The notes beneath the pieces were generated by a model that was given only the letters and a program-made list of their open reading frames with translations, made no database searches and was not told the DNA's origin. From assembly GCF_011762125.1 (NCBI RefSeq), contig NZ_JAASQN010000003.1, forward strand, positions 248,001-312,000: DNA of 64,000 nucleotides, written 5' to 3'. The translations under genes were made by a program, and so were the position numbers. This document shows positions 1 through 9,687 of this stretch, in pieces (position 1 is the stretch's first letter; every line of letters begins with the position of its first letter). The stretch is from Sphingopyxis panaciterrae (lineage in GTDB: Bacteria; Pseudomonadota; Alphaproteobacteria; Sphingomonadales; Sphingomonadaceae).

Positions 1-1
1 C

Positions 2-805
2 GGCGATGCGGCGTTCAATGTCGCGATCCGCACATTGGTCTTTCCACACAGTGGCTTGCGGGACGGCGCAAATCAGGCCACGCTGGGATTGGGATCGGGA
101 ATTGTCGCCGACAGCGTGCCGGGCGAGGAATGGCGCGAATGTCTGGCCAAGGGGGAATTTGTGAGCAGAGCGGGCGAAAGCTTCGACCTATTGGAAACGA
201 TGCTTTTCGATCCGGTCGAGGGTGTCCAGCGGCTCGAGGGGCATCTGGCGCGGCTGAAGGCGAGCGCCGATGCGCTCGGTTTCGCCTTTGACCGCCACGG
301 CGCTCGCAACAGCCTGCAGTCGGCGACCTTCCGTTTGCGCAGCGTGGCGCGGGTTCGGATGCGGCTTGCACCCTCGGGCGCGCTCGCGGTCGAGGTGTCG
401 CCGCTGCCGCGCCTCGCCGAACTGCCGGTACCTGTCGCGGTACGGCCCTCGCCGATGACGGCCGACGATTTCCGCCTTGCGCATAAGACCAGTCTGCGCG
501 GCGCCTATGATGCGGCGCGGCAGGACAGCGGCGCCGCTGAAGTGATTTTCGTCGACGAACCGGGCTTCATCACCGAGGGCAGCTGGAGCAATATCTTCGT
601 CGAGCGCGACGGCCTCCTTCTCACCCCGCCGCTGGCGCTCGGGCTGCTTCCCGGCGTGCTGCGCGCCGAATTGATCGACAAGGGGCGAGCGGTCGAATCG
701 CATCTGCGCCCGGCCGATCTCGCCGACGGATTTTTCATCGGCAATTCGCTGCGCGGGCTGATTCCGGCGCGGCTGCAGGACGGTACGGAAACCGCGATAG
801 GCTGA
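2..805 (+). CDS. PabB-PabC fusion: aminodeoxychorismate synthase component I / aminodeoxychorismate lyase (5' partial)
   Basis: The reading frame is open from the first bases, so the gene begins upstream of the window and 267 codons are visible. The first 50 or so residues (FNVAIRTL, then LGLGSGIVADS and EW.EC..K) are the C-terminal end of a chorismate-binding PabB domain. The rest is a class IV PLP aminotransferase/lyase: LLETM near its start, the probable Schiff-base lysine in HKTSLR, and the EGSWSNIF motif. The fusion would make 4-amino-4-deoxychorismate and cleave it to p-aminobenzoate for folate. A TTG codon at 35 could be mistaken for a start, but the PabB motif continues upstream of it. 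Confidence 0.9.
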   Translation, partial: GDAAFNVAIRTLVFPHSGLRDGANQATLGLGSGIVADSVPGEEWRECLAKGEFVSRAGESFDLLETMLFDPVEGVQRLEGHLARLKASADALGFAFDRHGARNSLQSATFRLRSVARVRMRLAPSGALAVEVSPLPRLAELPVPVAVRPSPMTADDFRLAHKTSLRGAYDAARQDSGAAEVIFVDEPGFITEGSWSNIFVERDGLLLTPPLALGLLPGVLRAELIDKGRAVESHLRPADLADGFFIGNSLRGLIPARLQDGTETAIG

Positions 806-932
806 CCTGCCCGCCGCATAGGTAAATTATCAACCTGCGCGCTTGCGAATGTCATCGGGACGCTATAGGCGCGGCCGCGCGCAATTTTCTGCCAATTCAT
901 CGTCGCCCGCCCTCTCGCAAGGACGCTTTCCC

Positions 933-2147
933 ATGTCGACTTTCCAGCCCCACGTTTCGGCCGCCCTCAAGCGCATCCAGCCCTCGGCCACGCTCGCGAT
1001 GACCGCACGCGTGACCAAGCTGAAAGCCGAAGGTGTCGACGTCATCGGCCTCAGCGCCGGCGAGCCCGATTTCGATACCCCCGACTTCGTCAAGGAAGCG
1101 GCGATCGAGGCGATCCGCAATGGCCAGACCAAATATACGCTGGTTGACGGTACGGTGGCGTTGAAGGACGCGATCCGCGGCAAGTTCCGCCGCGACAACG
1201 GCCTCGAATACGGGCTCGACCAGATTTCGGTCAACGTCGGCGGCAAGCATACGCTGTTCAACGCGCTTGTCGCGACGGTCGACAAGGGCGACGAGGTGAT
1301 CATCCCCGCGCCCTATTGGGTCAGCTATCCCGACATTGTCGCCTTCGCCGGCGGCACCCCGGTGATCATCGAGGGCACCGCCGCCCAGAATTACAAGATC
1401 ACACCGGCGCAACTCGACGCCGCGATCACGCCGAAGACGCGCTGGGTCATGTTCAACTCGCCGTCGAACCCGTCGGGCGCCGCTTACTCGCCGGAAGAAC
1501 TCGATGCGATCGGCGACGTGATCCGCCGCCATCCGCATGTGATGGTGATGACCGACGATATGTACGAGCATGTCTGGTACGCCGATTTCGCCTTCTCGAC
1601 GATCGGTCAGCGCTGCCCCGACCTCATCGACCGGATCCTGACCGTCAACGGCTGTTCGAAGGCCTATGCGATGACCGGCTGGCGCATCGGCTATGCCGGC
1701 GGCCCGGCGTGGATCATCAAGGCGATGGGCAAGCTGCAGTCGCAGTCGACGTCGAATCCCTGCTCGATCGCCCAGGCGGCCGCCGCTGCCGCGCTCGGCG
1801 GGCCGCAGCAGTTCCTCGACGATCGCAATGCCGCTTTCAAGAAGCGCCGCGACATGGTCGTCGCGATGCTCAACGATGCGCCCGGTCTGAACTGTCCCGT
1901 CCCCGACGGCGCCTTCTACGTCTATCCCGACGCGTCGGGCTGCATCGGGAAGAAGACTCCCGACGGCAAGCTGATCGACAGCGACGAAGCGCTGATCGAC
2001 TATTTCCTCGATTCGGCGAAGGTCGCCGCTGTGCATGGCGGGGCCTTCGGCCTGTCGCCGGCGTTCCGCGTCTCTTATGCGACATCGGAAGCGGTGCTCA
2101 AGGAAGCGTGCGTGCGCATCCAGCAGGCGTGCGCGGCGCTGAGCTGA
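933..2147 (+). CDS. Aspartate aminotransferase (class I PLP aminotransferase)
   Basis: 404 residues, usual for type Ib aspartate aminotransferases; it exchanges amino groups between aspartate/2-oxoglutarate and glutamate/oxaloacetate in the cytosol. Visible motifs are SAGEPDFDTP (about 41-50), the substrate/PLP-binding NSPSNPSG (about 175-182), and SKAYAMTGWRIGY with the PLP lysine at about residue 243. I chose the ATG at 933 because homologues begin just before the PSATLAMT segment; an in-frame start at 843 would add 30 unconserved residues. It lies 127 nt after the PabBC fusion and is probably transcribed on its own. A close paralogue such as a prephenate or broad-range aminotransferase cannot be fully excluded. 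Confidence 0.93.
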   Translation: MSTFQPHVSAALKRIQPSATLAMTARVTKLKAEGVDVIGLSAGEPDFDTPDFVKEAAIEAIRNGQTKYTLVDGTVALKDAIRGKFRRDNGLEYGLDQISVNVGGKHTLFNALVATVDKGDEVIIPAPYWVSYPDIVAFAGGTPVIIEGTAAQNYKITPAQLDAAITPKTRWVMFNSPSNPSGAAYSPEELDAIGDVIRRHPHVMVMTDDMYEHVWYADFAFSTIGQRCPDLIDRILTVNGCSKAYAMTGWRIGYAGGPAWIIKAMGKLQSQSTSNPCSIAQAAAAAALGGPQQFLDDRNAAFKKRRDMVVAMLNDAPGLNCPVPDGAFYVYPDASGCIGKKTPDGKLIDSDEALIDYFLDSAKVAAVHGGAFGLSPAFRVSYATSEAVLKEACVRIQQACAALS

Positions 2148-2584
2148 AGGGCAGGCCGGCAAGGCGGTTCGGGCCGGTTGCGGCCGGGAGTTGCCGTCCC
2201 GTCCATCGTCACCCCGGACTTGATCCGGGGTCCCGCTGGACGTCGAAACCTGCGCCACCTTCAAAAAAGCGGGATCCCGGGTCAAGCCCGGGATGACGAA
2301 GGTGAGTAGAGCTCATGGCAGCTCTCCACCCCAAGGCAGCCATTCTGCCGCAGCGCGCGGTGCACATGGCACCCGCATATTTTTATACCGACCGGTCTTG
2401 AACTCGTGCGCGTGCATGCCCAATTGCAAGATGAACGGCGGTTAAGCGTCCGGTTCACCATCTGGTAAGCCCGTCTGGCTAAGGTGATCGCCATCACTGC
2501 GAGACTGGTCCGGGGGTGCCATATCGCTGGTTCAATCAAAGCGGTTCCGTCCGCGAAACAGAAGATAGAAAAAAGAGGCTCCCC
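2148..2584. other. 437-bp intergenic region with one REPIN-like element
   Basis: Contains the repeat at 2207-2298. Similarity to the copy near 23.5 kb extends beyond the core on both sides, roughly 2195-2335. The remaining 250 bp before the small ORF at 2585 shows no convincing gene. It probably holds the promoter for the small ORF and msrA, but I could not place one. Confidence 0.6.
2207..2298. repeat. REPIN-like inverted repeat, copy A
   Basis: Two inverted arms, each itself an imperfect palindrome: left arm CGTCACCCCGGACTTGATCC continuing to GGGGTCCCGC, right arm the complement of CGTCATCCCGGGCTTGACCC. The two arms are different sequence variants, so the element is asymmetric. A flank reading GAAGGTGAGT.GAGCTCATGG follows, as it does copy C. 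Confidence 0.9.
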
Positions 2585-2692
2585 ATGATTGCCATGCTCC
2601 GCTCCGACTGGTTCCTGACGATGCTCGCCGGCTTTGCCATCGGCGCCACCTATATCATCGCCAATCAGCCCGCGGTCGCCCTGCCGCTGTGA
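2585..2692 (+). CDS. 35-aa hydrophobic small protein upstream of msrA
   Basis: A short ORF of 35 codons starting ATG at 2585, with a purine-rich AAAAAAGAGG tract just upstream as a possible ribosome binding site. The product has one hydrophobic stretch (about residues 9-25) and would be a single-pass membrane microprotein. Its stop overlaps the GTG start of msrA in a GTGA junction, which suggests translational coupling. I recognise no family. Coding support is limited to the spacing and the overlap. Confidence 0.5.
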   Translation: MIAMLRSDWFLTMLAGFAIGATYIIANQPAVALPL

Positions 2693-3378
2693 CGGCGCGG
2701 CGGCGAAATTTCCGTTCGAATATCGCCGCGGCACTGGCTGCCTGCGCCATGCTCGCCGGCTGCGCGCCCGCCCGGGCCGAAGCCGTCGTCAAACTCCCCG
2801 CCGCCGCGGTCGACCCCGCCGTCCAGGCGAAGCGCGCGACCGCGATCCTCGCCGGCGGCTGCTTCTGGGGCGTCGAAGGTGTTTTTTCCAACGTCAAGGG
2901 CGTGATCTCGGTCGAATCGGGCTATCATGGCGGCAGCGCCGCGACCGCAAAATATGAACTGACCCACGACGGCAGTTCGGGCCATGCCGAGGCGGTGCGC
3001 ATCGTCTACGACCCGGCGCAGGTCAGTTACGGCACGCTGCTGCGGATCCTGTTTTCGGTCGTCGCCGACCCGACGTTGAAGAACCGGCAGGGCCCCGACA
3101 GCGGCAGCCAATATCGCGCCGCGATCGTCCCGATGGATGCGGTGCAGCGCCAGGTCGCGACCGCCTATCTGGCACAGATCGGCAAGGGCAAATATTTTGC
3201 GAAGCCGGTGATCGTGCCGGTCGAAAGCTACAAGCGCTTCTATCGCGCCGAGGCGAATCACCAGGATTTCATGCGCCGCAATCCGGCGAATAGCTATATC
3301 GTCCGCTGGGACGCGCCGAAGCTTGCGGCGCTGAAGCGGCTGTATCCGGCTCTGGTGCGCGCCACGCCGGCGCCCTGA
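2689..3378 (+). CDS. msrA: Peptide-methionine (S)-S-oxide reductase MsrA, lipoprotein or exported form
   Basis: 229 residues. The GGCFWG motif with the catalytic cysteine at about residue 58 and the GSQYRA segment identify MsrA, which reduces methionine-S-sulfoxide in proteins. An N-terminal basic/hydrophobic segment ends in LAGC (about 22-25), a lipobox, so this copy is probably a periplasmic lipoprotein rather than the cytosolic enzyme. The GTG at 2689 is chosen because it includes the whole signal sequence and overlaps the upstream 35-aa ORF. The protein would repair envelope proteins after oxidative damage. Confidence 0.93.
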   Translation: MTARRRNFRSNIAAALAACAMLAGCAPARAEAVVKLPAAAVDPAVQAKRATAILAGGCFWGVEGVFSNVKGVISVESGYHGGSAATAKYELTHDGSSGHAEAVRIVYDPAQVSYGTLLRILFSVVADPTLKNRQGPDSGSQYRAAIVPMDAVQRQVATAYLAQIGKGKYFAKPVIVPVESYKRFYRAEANHQDFMRRNPANSYIVRWDAPKLAALKRLYPALVRATPAP

Positions 3379-3488
3379 CAGGGGCGGCGTTCCGCCGCTT
3401 GTCGCGGCATAAGAATCATTCATCGCAAATCGCTGGCCCGCCCCGCGCCGCTGCGGGACGGATGGTCCGACCGATGGGGGTCGGGAAA

Positions 3489-3507
3489 GATAATGATAAT
3501 GATTGCA
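3489..3507 (+). promoter_or_regulatory. Fur-box-like operator
   Basis: GATAATGATAATGATTGC: two perfect GATAAT hexamers followed by GATT, close to the enterobacterial Fur consensus of repeated GATAAT units. It stands out as AT-rich in a GC-rich region and ends about 15 nt before the start codon at 3522, where it could block transcription or initiation of the beta-lactamase-like gene. Many alphaproteobacteria use Fur/Mur or other iron regulators, so the actual regulator is uncertain. Confidence 0.45.
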
Positions 3508-3521
3508 GTCGCGGGGTTTGA

Positions 3522-4688
3522 ATGAATTTTGAGTTTTCCGGCAAGCCGTTGCTCGCCGTAATGGCGAGCGCCGCGGTGCTGGCGGGTTGCGTCAGCAGCG
3601 CGATCGTCCCGTCGCCGCGTCAGCCCCAGCCCCAAAGCCAGTCACAAACCCCGTCCCAGCCGGTGCGCGGCCCCAGCGGATCGGTAACCGTGCCGATCGG
3701 CCAGCCGGTGCGGTCGCAGTTGCCGCCGCCGCGCGGCACCGCCGATCCCGGTTTCCGCCGCCCGCCCTCCGGGCTCAGCGATCGCATCGCCGGGCTGTGG
3801 CGCGCCTTCCCCGGCAAGACCGGGATCGCGGTCCAGCGCATCGACGGCGAATGGGCGTTTTCGGAGCGCGGCGACGAGTTGTTCCCGCAGCAGAGCGTGT
3901 CGAAGCTGTGGGTGACGATGACCGTGCTCGATGCGGTCGACCAGGGCCGGCTCAGGCTCGACCAGATGGTTCGCATCGGCCCCGATGACCTCGCGGTGTT
4001 CCATCAGCCGCTTGCCGGGCGTGTCCTGGCCGAAGGGTCGGTGACGATGAGCGTCCGCGATCTCATCGAAACCGCGATCACGCATAGCGACAACTTGGCG
4101 AACGACAGCCTGCTGCGCACCGTCGGCGGGCCCGACGCGGTGCGGCGTTTCGTCGCGAAGAAGGACCTCGGCTCGATCCGCTTCGGCCCCGGCGAGCGGC
4201 TGCTGCAAAGCGGGACCGCCGGGTTGGCGTGGCAACAAAGCTATTCGCGCGGCCGCAATTTCCAGACCGCGCGCGCCGCGCTTCCCGACGCGACGCGCAA
4301 GGCGGCGATGGACAATTATCTTGCCAACCCCGTCGACGGCGCCAGCCCGGCGGCGATCGCCAGCGCGCTCACCCGGCTCGCGCGCGGAACTTTGTTGTCG
4401 CCCGAATCGACCGAATATCTGCTGGGCGTGATGAGCCGGACCAAAAGCGGCCCGAAGCGTCTGAAGGCCGGGCTGCCGCCGGGCTGGCAGTTCCTGCACA
4501 AGACGGGGACCGGGCAGGATTACAAGGGCATGACCGCAGGCTATAATGATATCGGCATCGCGACCGCGCCCGATGGCACGCGCTATGCAATCGTCGTCAT
4601 GCTCGGCAGCACGACCTCGCCGATTCCGGCGCGCATGTCGCTGATGCAGGCCGTATCGGGCGCAGTCGCCGAATTTCACGGAAGGTAA
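3522..4688 (+). CDS. Class A beta-lactamase-like serine hydrolase, lipoprotein
   Basis: 388 residues with a lipobox LAGC at 20-23, then a Pro/Gln-rich linker (about 30-85) that would tether the domain to the membrane. The three class A signatures are in order: SVSK (125-128, nucleophile serine), SDN (189-191) and KTG (327-329). The omega-loop glutamate motif ExxLN is not canonical. GERLLQ (224-229) is the best candidate, with Gln in place of Asn, followed by a longer insert than in TEM-type enzymes. It is therefore either a divergent class A beta-lactamase or a related DD-peptidase-like hydrolase acting on penicillins or peptidoglycan in the periplasm. The small lipoprotein gene follows 8 nt downstream. 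Confidence 0.85.
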   Translation: MNFEFSGKPLLAVMASAAVLAGCVSSAIVPSPRQPQPQSQSQTPSQPVRGPSGSVTVPIGQPVRSQLPPPRGTADPGFRRPPSGLSDRIAGLWRAFPGKTGIAVQRIDGEWAFSERGDELFPQQSVSKLWVTMTVLDAVDQGRLRLDQMVRIGPDDLAVFHQPLAGRVLAEGSVTMSVRDLIETAITHSDNLANDSLLRTVGGPDAVRRFVAKKDLGSIRFGPGERLLQSGTAGLAWQQSYSRGRNFQTARAALPDATRKAAMDNYLANPVDGASPAAIASALTRLARGTLLSPESTEYLLGVMSRTKSGPKRLKAGLPPGWQFLHKTGTGQDYKGMTAGYNDIGIATAPDGTRYAIVVMLGSTTSPIPARMSLMQAVSGAVAEFHGR

Positions 4689-4696
4689 GAGAGACG

Positions 4697-5008
4697 ATGA
4701 AGCGGGCTGTGCTTCCCCTGTTGTTGCTGCCGCTCGCGCTGTCGGCGTGCGCGACTCCCGAAACGCGGCTGCGCACCGGGCTCCAGAATGCCGGGCTGTC
4801 GAAGGCGATGTCGGCGTGCATGGCCGAACGGATGGTCGATCGGCTCTCGCTCCTCCAGCTCCGCCGCCTTTCGGCGCTCGGCAGCCTCAAGGACAAGCGG
4901 ATCACCGACGTGACGCTCGATCAGTTTCTGCGCAAAGTCCGCGCCTTGAAGGATCCCGAAATATTGACGGTATCGACCAGTTCGGCGGCGATTTGCGCCT
5001 TGCGCTAG
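4697..5008 (+). CDS. Small lipoprotein of unknown function
   Basis: 103 residues with a hydrophobic signal ending in LSAC (about residues 15-18), so probably lipid-anchored. The mature part is helical and contains two cysteines. It begins 8 nt after the beta-lactamase-like gene and is probably cotranscribed with it. I do not recognise a named domain. Confidence 0.75.
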   Translation: MKRAVLPLLLLPLALSACATPETRLRTGLQNAGLSKAMSACMAERMVDRLSLLQLRRLSALGSLKDKRITDVTLDQFLRKVRALKDPEILTVSTSSAAICALR

Positions 5009-5133
5009 GATAAAGACGAAGGGCCCGCGCCGATAGAATCTCTTGTGCTGCAGGGGTGGCGTTGCCGCCAAACTTGTGCTTAGGCGGCGCGCGTATCTCC
5101 CGCTCCCCAGAGTCGAAAGGCCCGGCAGACCTC

Positions 5134-6342
<1,209 letters not shown>

Positions 6343-6350
6343 TAGCTAAA

Positions 6351-6502
6351 TCCTCTCCCCTTGGGGGAGAGGATAGGGAGACTTGGTCCGTTAGGACCTA
6401 GTCGGACTTGGTGAGGGCCAGCACCGTTTCATACCCTCACCCAGCTACGACTAGGCAGCAAGCTGCCAAGTCTGCGCATCCCTCTCCCCCAAGGGGAGAG
6501 GG
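6351..6502. repeat. Composite inverted repeat with CCTCTCCCC palindromes
   Basis: Two palindromes (6351-6373 and 6480-6502), each of the form CCTCTCCCC..GGGGAGAGG, flank a middle with complementary TTGGTGAGGG and CCCTCACCCA. The whole can fold into one large hairpin between sucC and etfB. It is a different repeat family from the CGTCACCCC elements. A shorter relative lies at 55347-55372. Confidence 0.75.
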
Positions 6503-6508
6503 TCAAGG

Positions 6509-6524
6509 TTGACGTTTACGTAAA
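6509..6524. promoter_or_regulatory. Possible LiuR-type operator upstream of etfBA
   Basis: TTGACGTTTACGTAAA is a near-perfect inverted repeat (half-sites TTGACGT and ACGTAAA around TT). From memory, MerR-family LiuR regulators of branched-chain amino acid and fatty acid degradation bind TTKACGT-WW-ACGTMAA sites, and etfBA belongs to such regulons in several proteobacteria. The site is 50 nt before the etfB start. Assignment to a particular regulator is inferred. Confidence 0.45.
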
Positions 6525-6573
6525 GCGCAATTATGGCGCAGTGCACAATTTTTCGAGAGGAGCTTTAAAAGCC

Positions 6574-7323
6574 ATGAAAATCCTCGTCCCCGTCAAGCGG
6601 GTGCTCGATTACAACGTCAAGCCGCGGGTCAAATCCGACGGTACCGGCGTTGACCTCGCCAATGTGAAGATGTCGATGAACCCGTTCGACGAGATCGGCG
6701 TCGAAGAAGCGATCCGCCTGAAGGAAAAGGGCGTCGCGACCGAAATCATCGCCGTCAGCGTCGGCCCGGCCAAGGCGCAGGAAACGCTCCGCACCGCGCT
6801 GGCGATGGGCGCCGACCGCGCCATTCTCGTCCAGACCGACGACGACGTCGAACCGCTTGCGCTCGCCAAGATTTTCAAGGCGATCGCCGACGCCGAACAG
6901 CCCGGCCTTGTCATCCTTGGCAAGCAGGCGATCGACGGCGACAACAACCAGACCGGCCAGATGCTGGCTGCCCTCACTGGTTGGGCGCAGGGCACGTTCG
7001 CCAGCGCGGTCAATGTCGAGGGTGATAGCGTCAATGTGACGCGCGAAGTCGACGGCGGTCTCGAAACGGTGAAGCTGAAGCTTCCCGCGATCGTCACCAC
7101 CGACCTTCGCCTGAACGAACCGCGCTATGCGTCGCTGCCGAACATCATGAAGGCGAAGTCGAAGCCGCTCGATACCAAGACCCCCGCCGATTACGGCGTC
7201 GACACGGCGCCGCGCGTCAAGACGGTCAAGGTTTCCGAACCCCCCGTCCGCTCGGCCGGCGTCAAGGTCGCCGATGTCGATGAACTGGTTGCCAAGCTGA
7301 AAGCGCTGGGAGTGCACTCATGA
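6574..7323 (+). CDS. etfB: Electron transfer flavoprotein beta subunit
   Basis: 249 residues beginning [19 protein letters not shown], with [14 protein letters not shown] and the AMP-binding region [15 protein letters not shown]. With EtfA it accepts electrons from acyl-CoA and other dehydrogenases and passes them to ETF:ubiquinone oxidoreductase. A strong ribosome binding site (GAGAGGAG) lies 8-15 nt upstream of the ATG at 6574. Its last codons overlap etfA by 4 nt. Confidence 0.97.
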   Translation: MKILVPVKRVLDYNVKPRVKSDGTGVDLANVKMSMNPFDEIGVEEAIRLKEKGVATEIIAVSVGPAKAQETLRTALAMGADRAILVQTDDDVEPLALAKIFKAIADAEQPGLVILGKQAIDGDNNQTGQMLAALTGWAQGTFASAVNVEGDSVNVTREVDGGLETVKLKLPAIVTTDLRLNEPRYASLPNIMKAKSKPLDTKTPADYGVDTAPRVKTVKVSEPPVRSAGVKVADVDELVAKLKALGVHS

Positions 7324-8249
7324 AAACTCTGGTTTGGGTCGAACATGACGGCAGCGCCGTCAAGGACGCCACGCTCGCGGTGGTCACTGCCGCATCGAAG
7401 CTCGGCGAAGTCCATCTGCTCGTCGCTGGTTCGGGCGTCGATGCGGTTGCCAAGGAAGCCGCGCAGATCGCCGGCGTCGGCAAGGTCCATGTCGCCGACA
7501 ACGCCGCTTTCGGTCATAATCTGCCCGAAAATATTGCGCCGCTCGTTGCCGAACTGATGGCCTCGCACGACGCCTTCCTCGCGCCCGCGACGACCACCGG
7601 CAAGAATGTCGCGCCGCGTGTCGCCGCTTTGCTCGACGTGATGCAGATCAGCGAAATCCTGTCGGTCGAGGGTCCGAAGAGCTTCACGCGCCCGATCTAC
7701 GCCGGCAACGCGATCGCGACCGTCGAGAGCAGCGACGCGAAGCTGGTCCTCACGGTCCGCGGCACCGCGTTCGACAAGGCCGCGACCTCGGGCGGTTCGG
7801 GCAGCATCGAAGCGGTTTCGGCCGACGGTGACGCGGGCATTTCCAGCTTTGTCGGCGCCGAAATCGCCAAGCAGGATCGTCCCGAACTCACCTCGGCAAA
7901 GATCATCGTGTCGGGTGGCCGTGCGCTGGGATCGAGCGAGAAGTATGAAGAAGTCATCGTCCCGCTCGCCGACAAGCTCGGCGCCGCGCTCGGTGCTTCG
8001 CGCGCCGCGGTCGATGCGGGCTATGTCCCCAATGACTATCAGGTCGGCCAGACCGGCAAGATCGTCGCGCCGCAGGTCTATTTCGCCATCGGCATCTCGG
8101 GCGCGATCCAGCATCTCGCGGGCATGAAGGATTCGAAGACGATCGTCGCGATCAACAAGGACGAAGACGCCCCGATCTTCCAGGTCGCCGACTTCGGCCT
8201 CGTCGCCGATCTGTTCAATGCGGTTCCCGAACTGACCGGGAAGATCTAA
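7320..8249 (+). CDS. etfA: Electron transfer flavoprotein alpha subunit
   Basis: 309 residues, normal length. The C-terminal FAD-binding domain is clear: [31 protein letters not shown] and [10 protein letters not shown]. The start codon overlaps the etfB stop (ATGA), so the two subunits are translationally coupled and made in equal amounts. A downstream acyl-CoA dehydrogenase at 18630 is a plausible electron donor. Confidence 0.97.
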   Translation: MKTLVWVEHDGSAVKDATLAVVTAASKLGEVHLLVAGSGVDAVAKEAAQIAGVGKVHVADNAAFGHNLPENIAPLVAELMASHDAFLAPATTTGKNVAPRVAALLDVMQISEILSVEGPKSFTRPIYAGNAIATVESSDAKLVLTVRGTAFDKAATSGGSGSIEAVSADGDAGISSFVGAEIAKQDRPELTSAKIIVSGGRALGSSEKYEEVIVPLADKLGAALGASRAAVDAGYVPNDYQVGQTGKIVAPQVYFAIGISGAIQHLAGMKDSKTIVAINKDEDAPIFQVADFGLVADLFNAVPELTGKI

Positions 8250-8258
8250 GCGCCTTCC

Positions 8259-9584
8259 ATGGCGGCTGATCATCCCGGGGTGCCCGGACTGGGCGACGCG
8301 CCGTTCAACGCCGGCGGTCGCCGGGCGACCCGGAACGATGACCGTGACGAAGCGGCCGAGGGTGACGACACTCTCGGCCGCTCGTTGATTCTGGCGAGCG
8401 TCGCGCGCGATGCGCGGCTCGACCGGAAGTTCCTGCTCCTCATCATATTGGCGGCAGCGATCGCGACACTCGGCCTGCTGCAAGGTTCGACCGCGGTGGT
8501 CATCGGCGCGATGCTCGTGTCGCCGCTGATGGGCCCGATCATGGGCATCGGCTTTGGCCTCGCGACGATCGAAAGCAATCTGATCCGCCGTTCGCTGGTG
8601 ACGCTTGCTGCCGGGATGGCGGTCGCGATCCTCGTCGCGATGCTGATCATCTGGCTGTCGCCGGTCAAGGACGTCACCCCCGAACTGCGCGCGCGAACGC
8701 AGCCGACTTTGCTCGACCTCGGCGTCGCGGTGGTCGGCGGGATCGCGGGCGTCTATGCGATCATGCGCAAGCTGTCGGGGGTGATGGTCGGCGTTGCGAT
8801 CGCGACGGCGCTGGTGCCGCCGCTCTCTACCGTCGCTTTCGGTCTGGTCACCGGCCGGATGGATTTCGCGCTTGGCGCTGCGCTCCTGTTTCTCACCAAC
8901 ACGCTCGCGATCGCCTTTGCCGCGACGATCGTCGCGCGGCTCAACCATTTCGGCCCTTCGTTGACCCGCCAGCACACCGCGATGCAGGTCGCGGGGATCG
9001 TCGCCGCGCTGGGCATATTGTCGATCCCGCTTGCGCTGTCGCTCAACGGCATCGCGCGCGAGGTGCGCGCGCGCAGCATCGTGCAGTCCGAACTGAACCG
9101 GTTGCTCGGCGACGGCGACCGCATCGACAGCCTGAACGTGCGGATCGAGAATGACGAGGTGGCGGTCGATGGCGTCGTGCTCGTCGACCAATATGCGGCG
9201 CGGCTCAACGACGAGCTCGCGGCCAGGATGCGCCGCGAACTCGACCGCGCGAGCCGCGTCAGCATCGTCCAGCTCAGACAACAGACCAACGCCGCGGTGC
9301 AGGTCGAGGAACAGCTCAACCGCCGCCTCGCGACGCTCGAACAGCGCGAGGAAGATAGCGCCGCGATCCTGTCGGGTCTGACCGTCGGCGAATTGCTGCC
9401 GCGCGACCGCGTATTGATCGACGCGCAGGCGCGCCGCATCGTCGTCCAGCGCGACCGCGAAGCCGAAGGCGAGCAGGTCGCGGCGGCGATCGACCGGATC
9501 ATGGCGTCGGTGCAGGCCGGCTATCCGCGATGGCTGATCCAGCATGGTGAGCTGACCGCCGCGGAATCCCCCGCCCGCGAATAA
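8259..9584 (+). CDS. DUF389 domain integral membrane protein
   Basis: 441 residues. The N-terminal half carries several membrane segments with the DUF389 core ([19 protein letters not shown], later ALVPPLSTV). The C-terminal third (about 265-441) is hydrophilic and rich in charged residues, likely a cytosolic or periplasmic domain. Function is unknown for the family. It starts 9 nt after etfA and could share its transcript, though no functional link is known. Confidence 0.85.
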   Translation: MAADHPGVPGLGDAPFNAGGRRATRNDDRDEAAEGDDTLGRSLILASVARDARLDRKFLLLIILAAAIATLGLLQGSTAVVIGAMLVSPLMGPIMGIGFGLATIESNLIRRSLVTLAAGMAVAILVAMLIIWLSPVKDVTPELRARTQPTLLDLGVAVVGGIAGVYAIMRKLSGVMVGVAIATALVPPLSTVAFGLVTGRMDFALGAALLFLTNTLAIAFAATIVARLNHFGPSLTRQHTAMQVAGIVAALGILSIPLALSLNGIAREVRARSIVQSELNRLLGDGDRIDSLNVRIENDEVAVDGVVLVDQYAARLNDELAARMRRELDRASRVSIVQLRQQTNAAVQVEEQLNRRLATLEQREEDSAAILSGLTVGELLPRDRVLIDAQARRIVVQRDREAEGEQVAAAIDRIMASVQAGYPRWLIQHGELTAAESPARE

Positions 9585-9687
9585 GCGGCGTTGCAGACCT
9601 ATTCAGCACCGGCGCGGTTGACGGAATGCTTCCGATCCCATGTGATGCGGGTTGAACCACGGCGACAGCGGGGCAGGGGAGAGCGAT

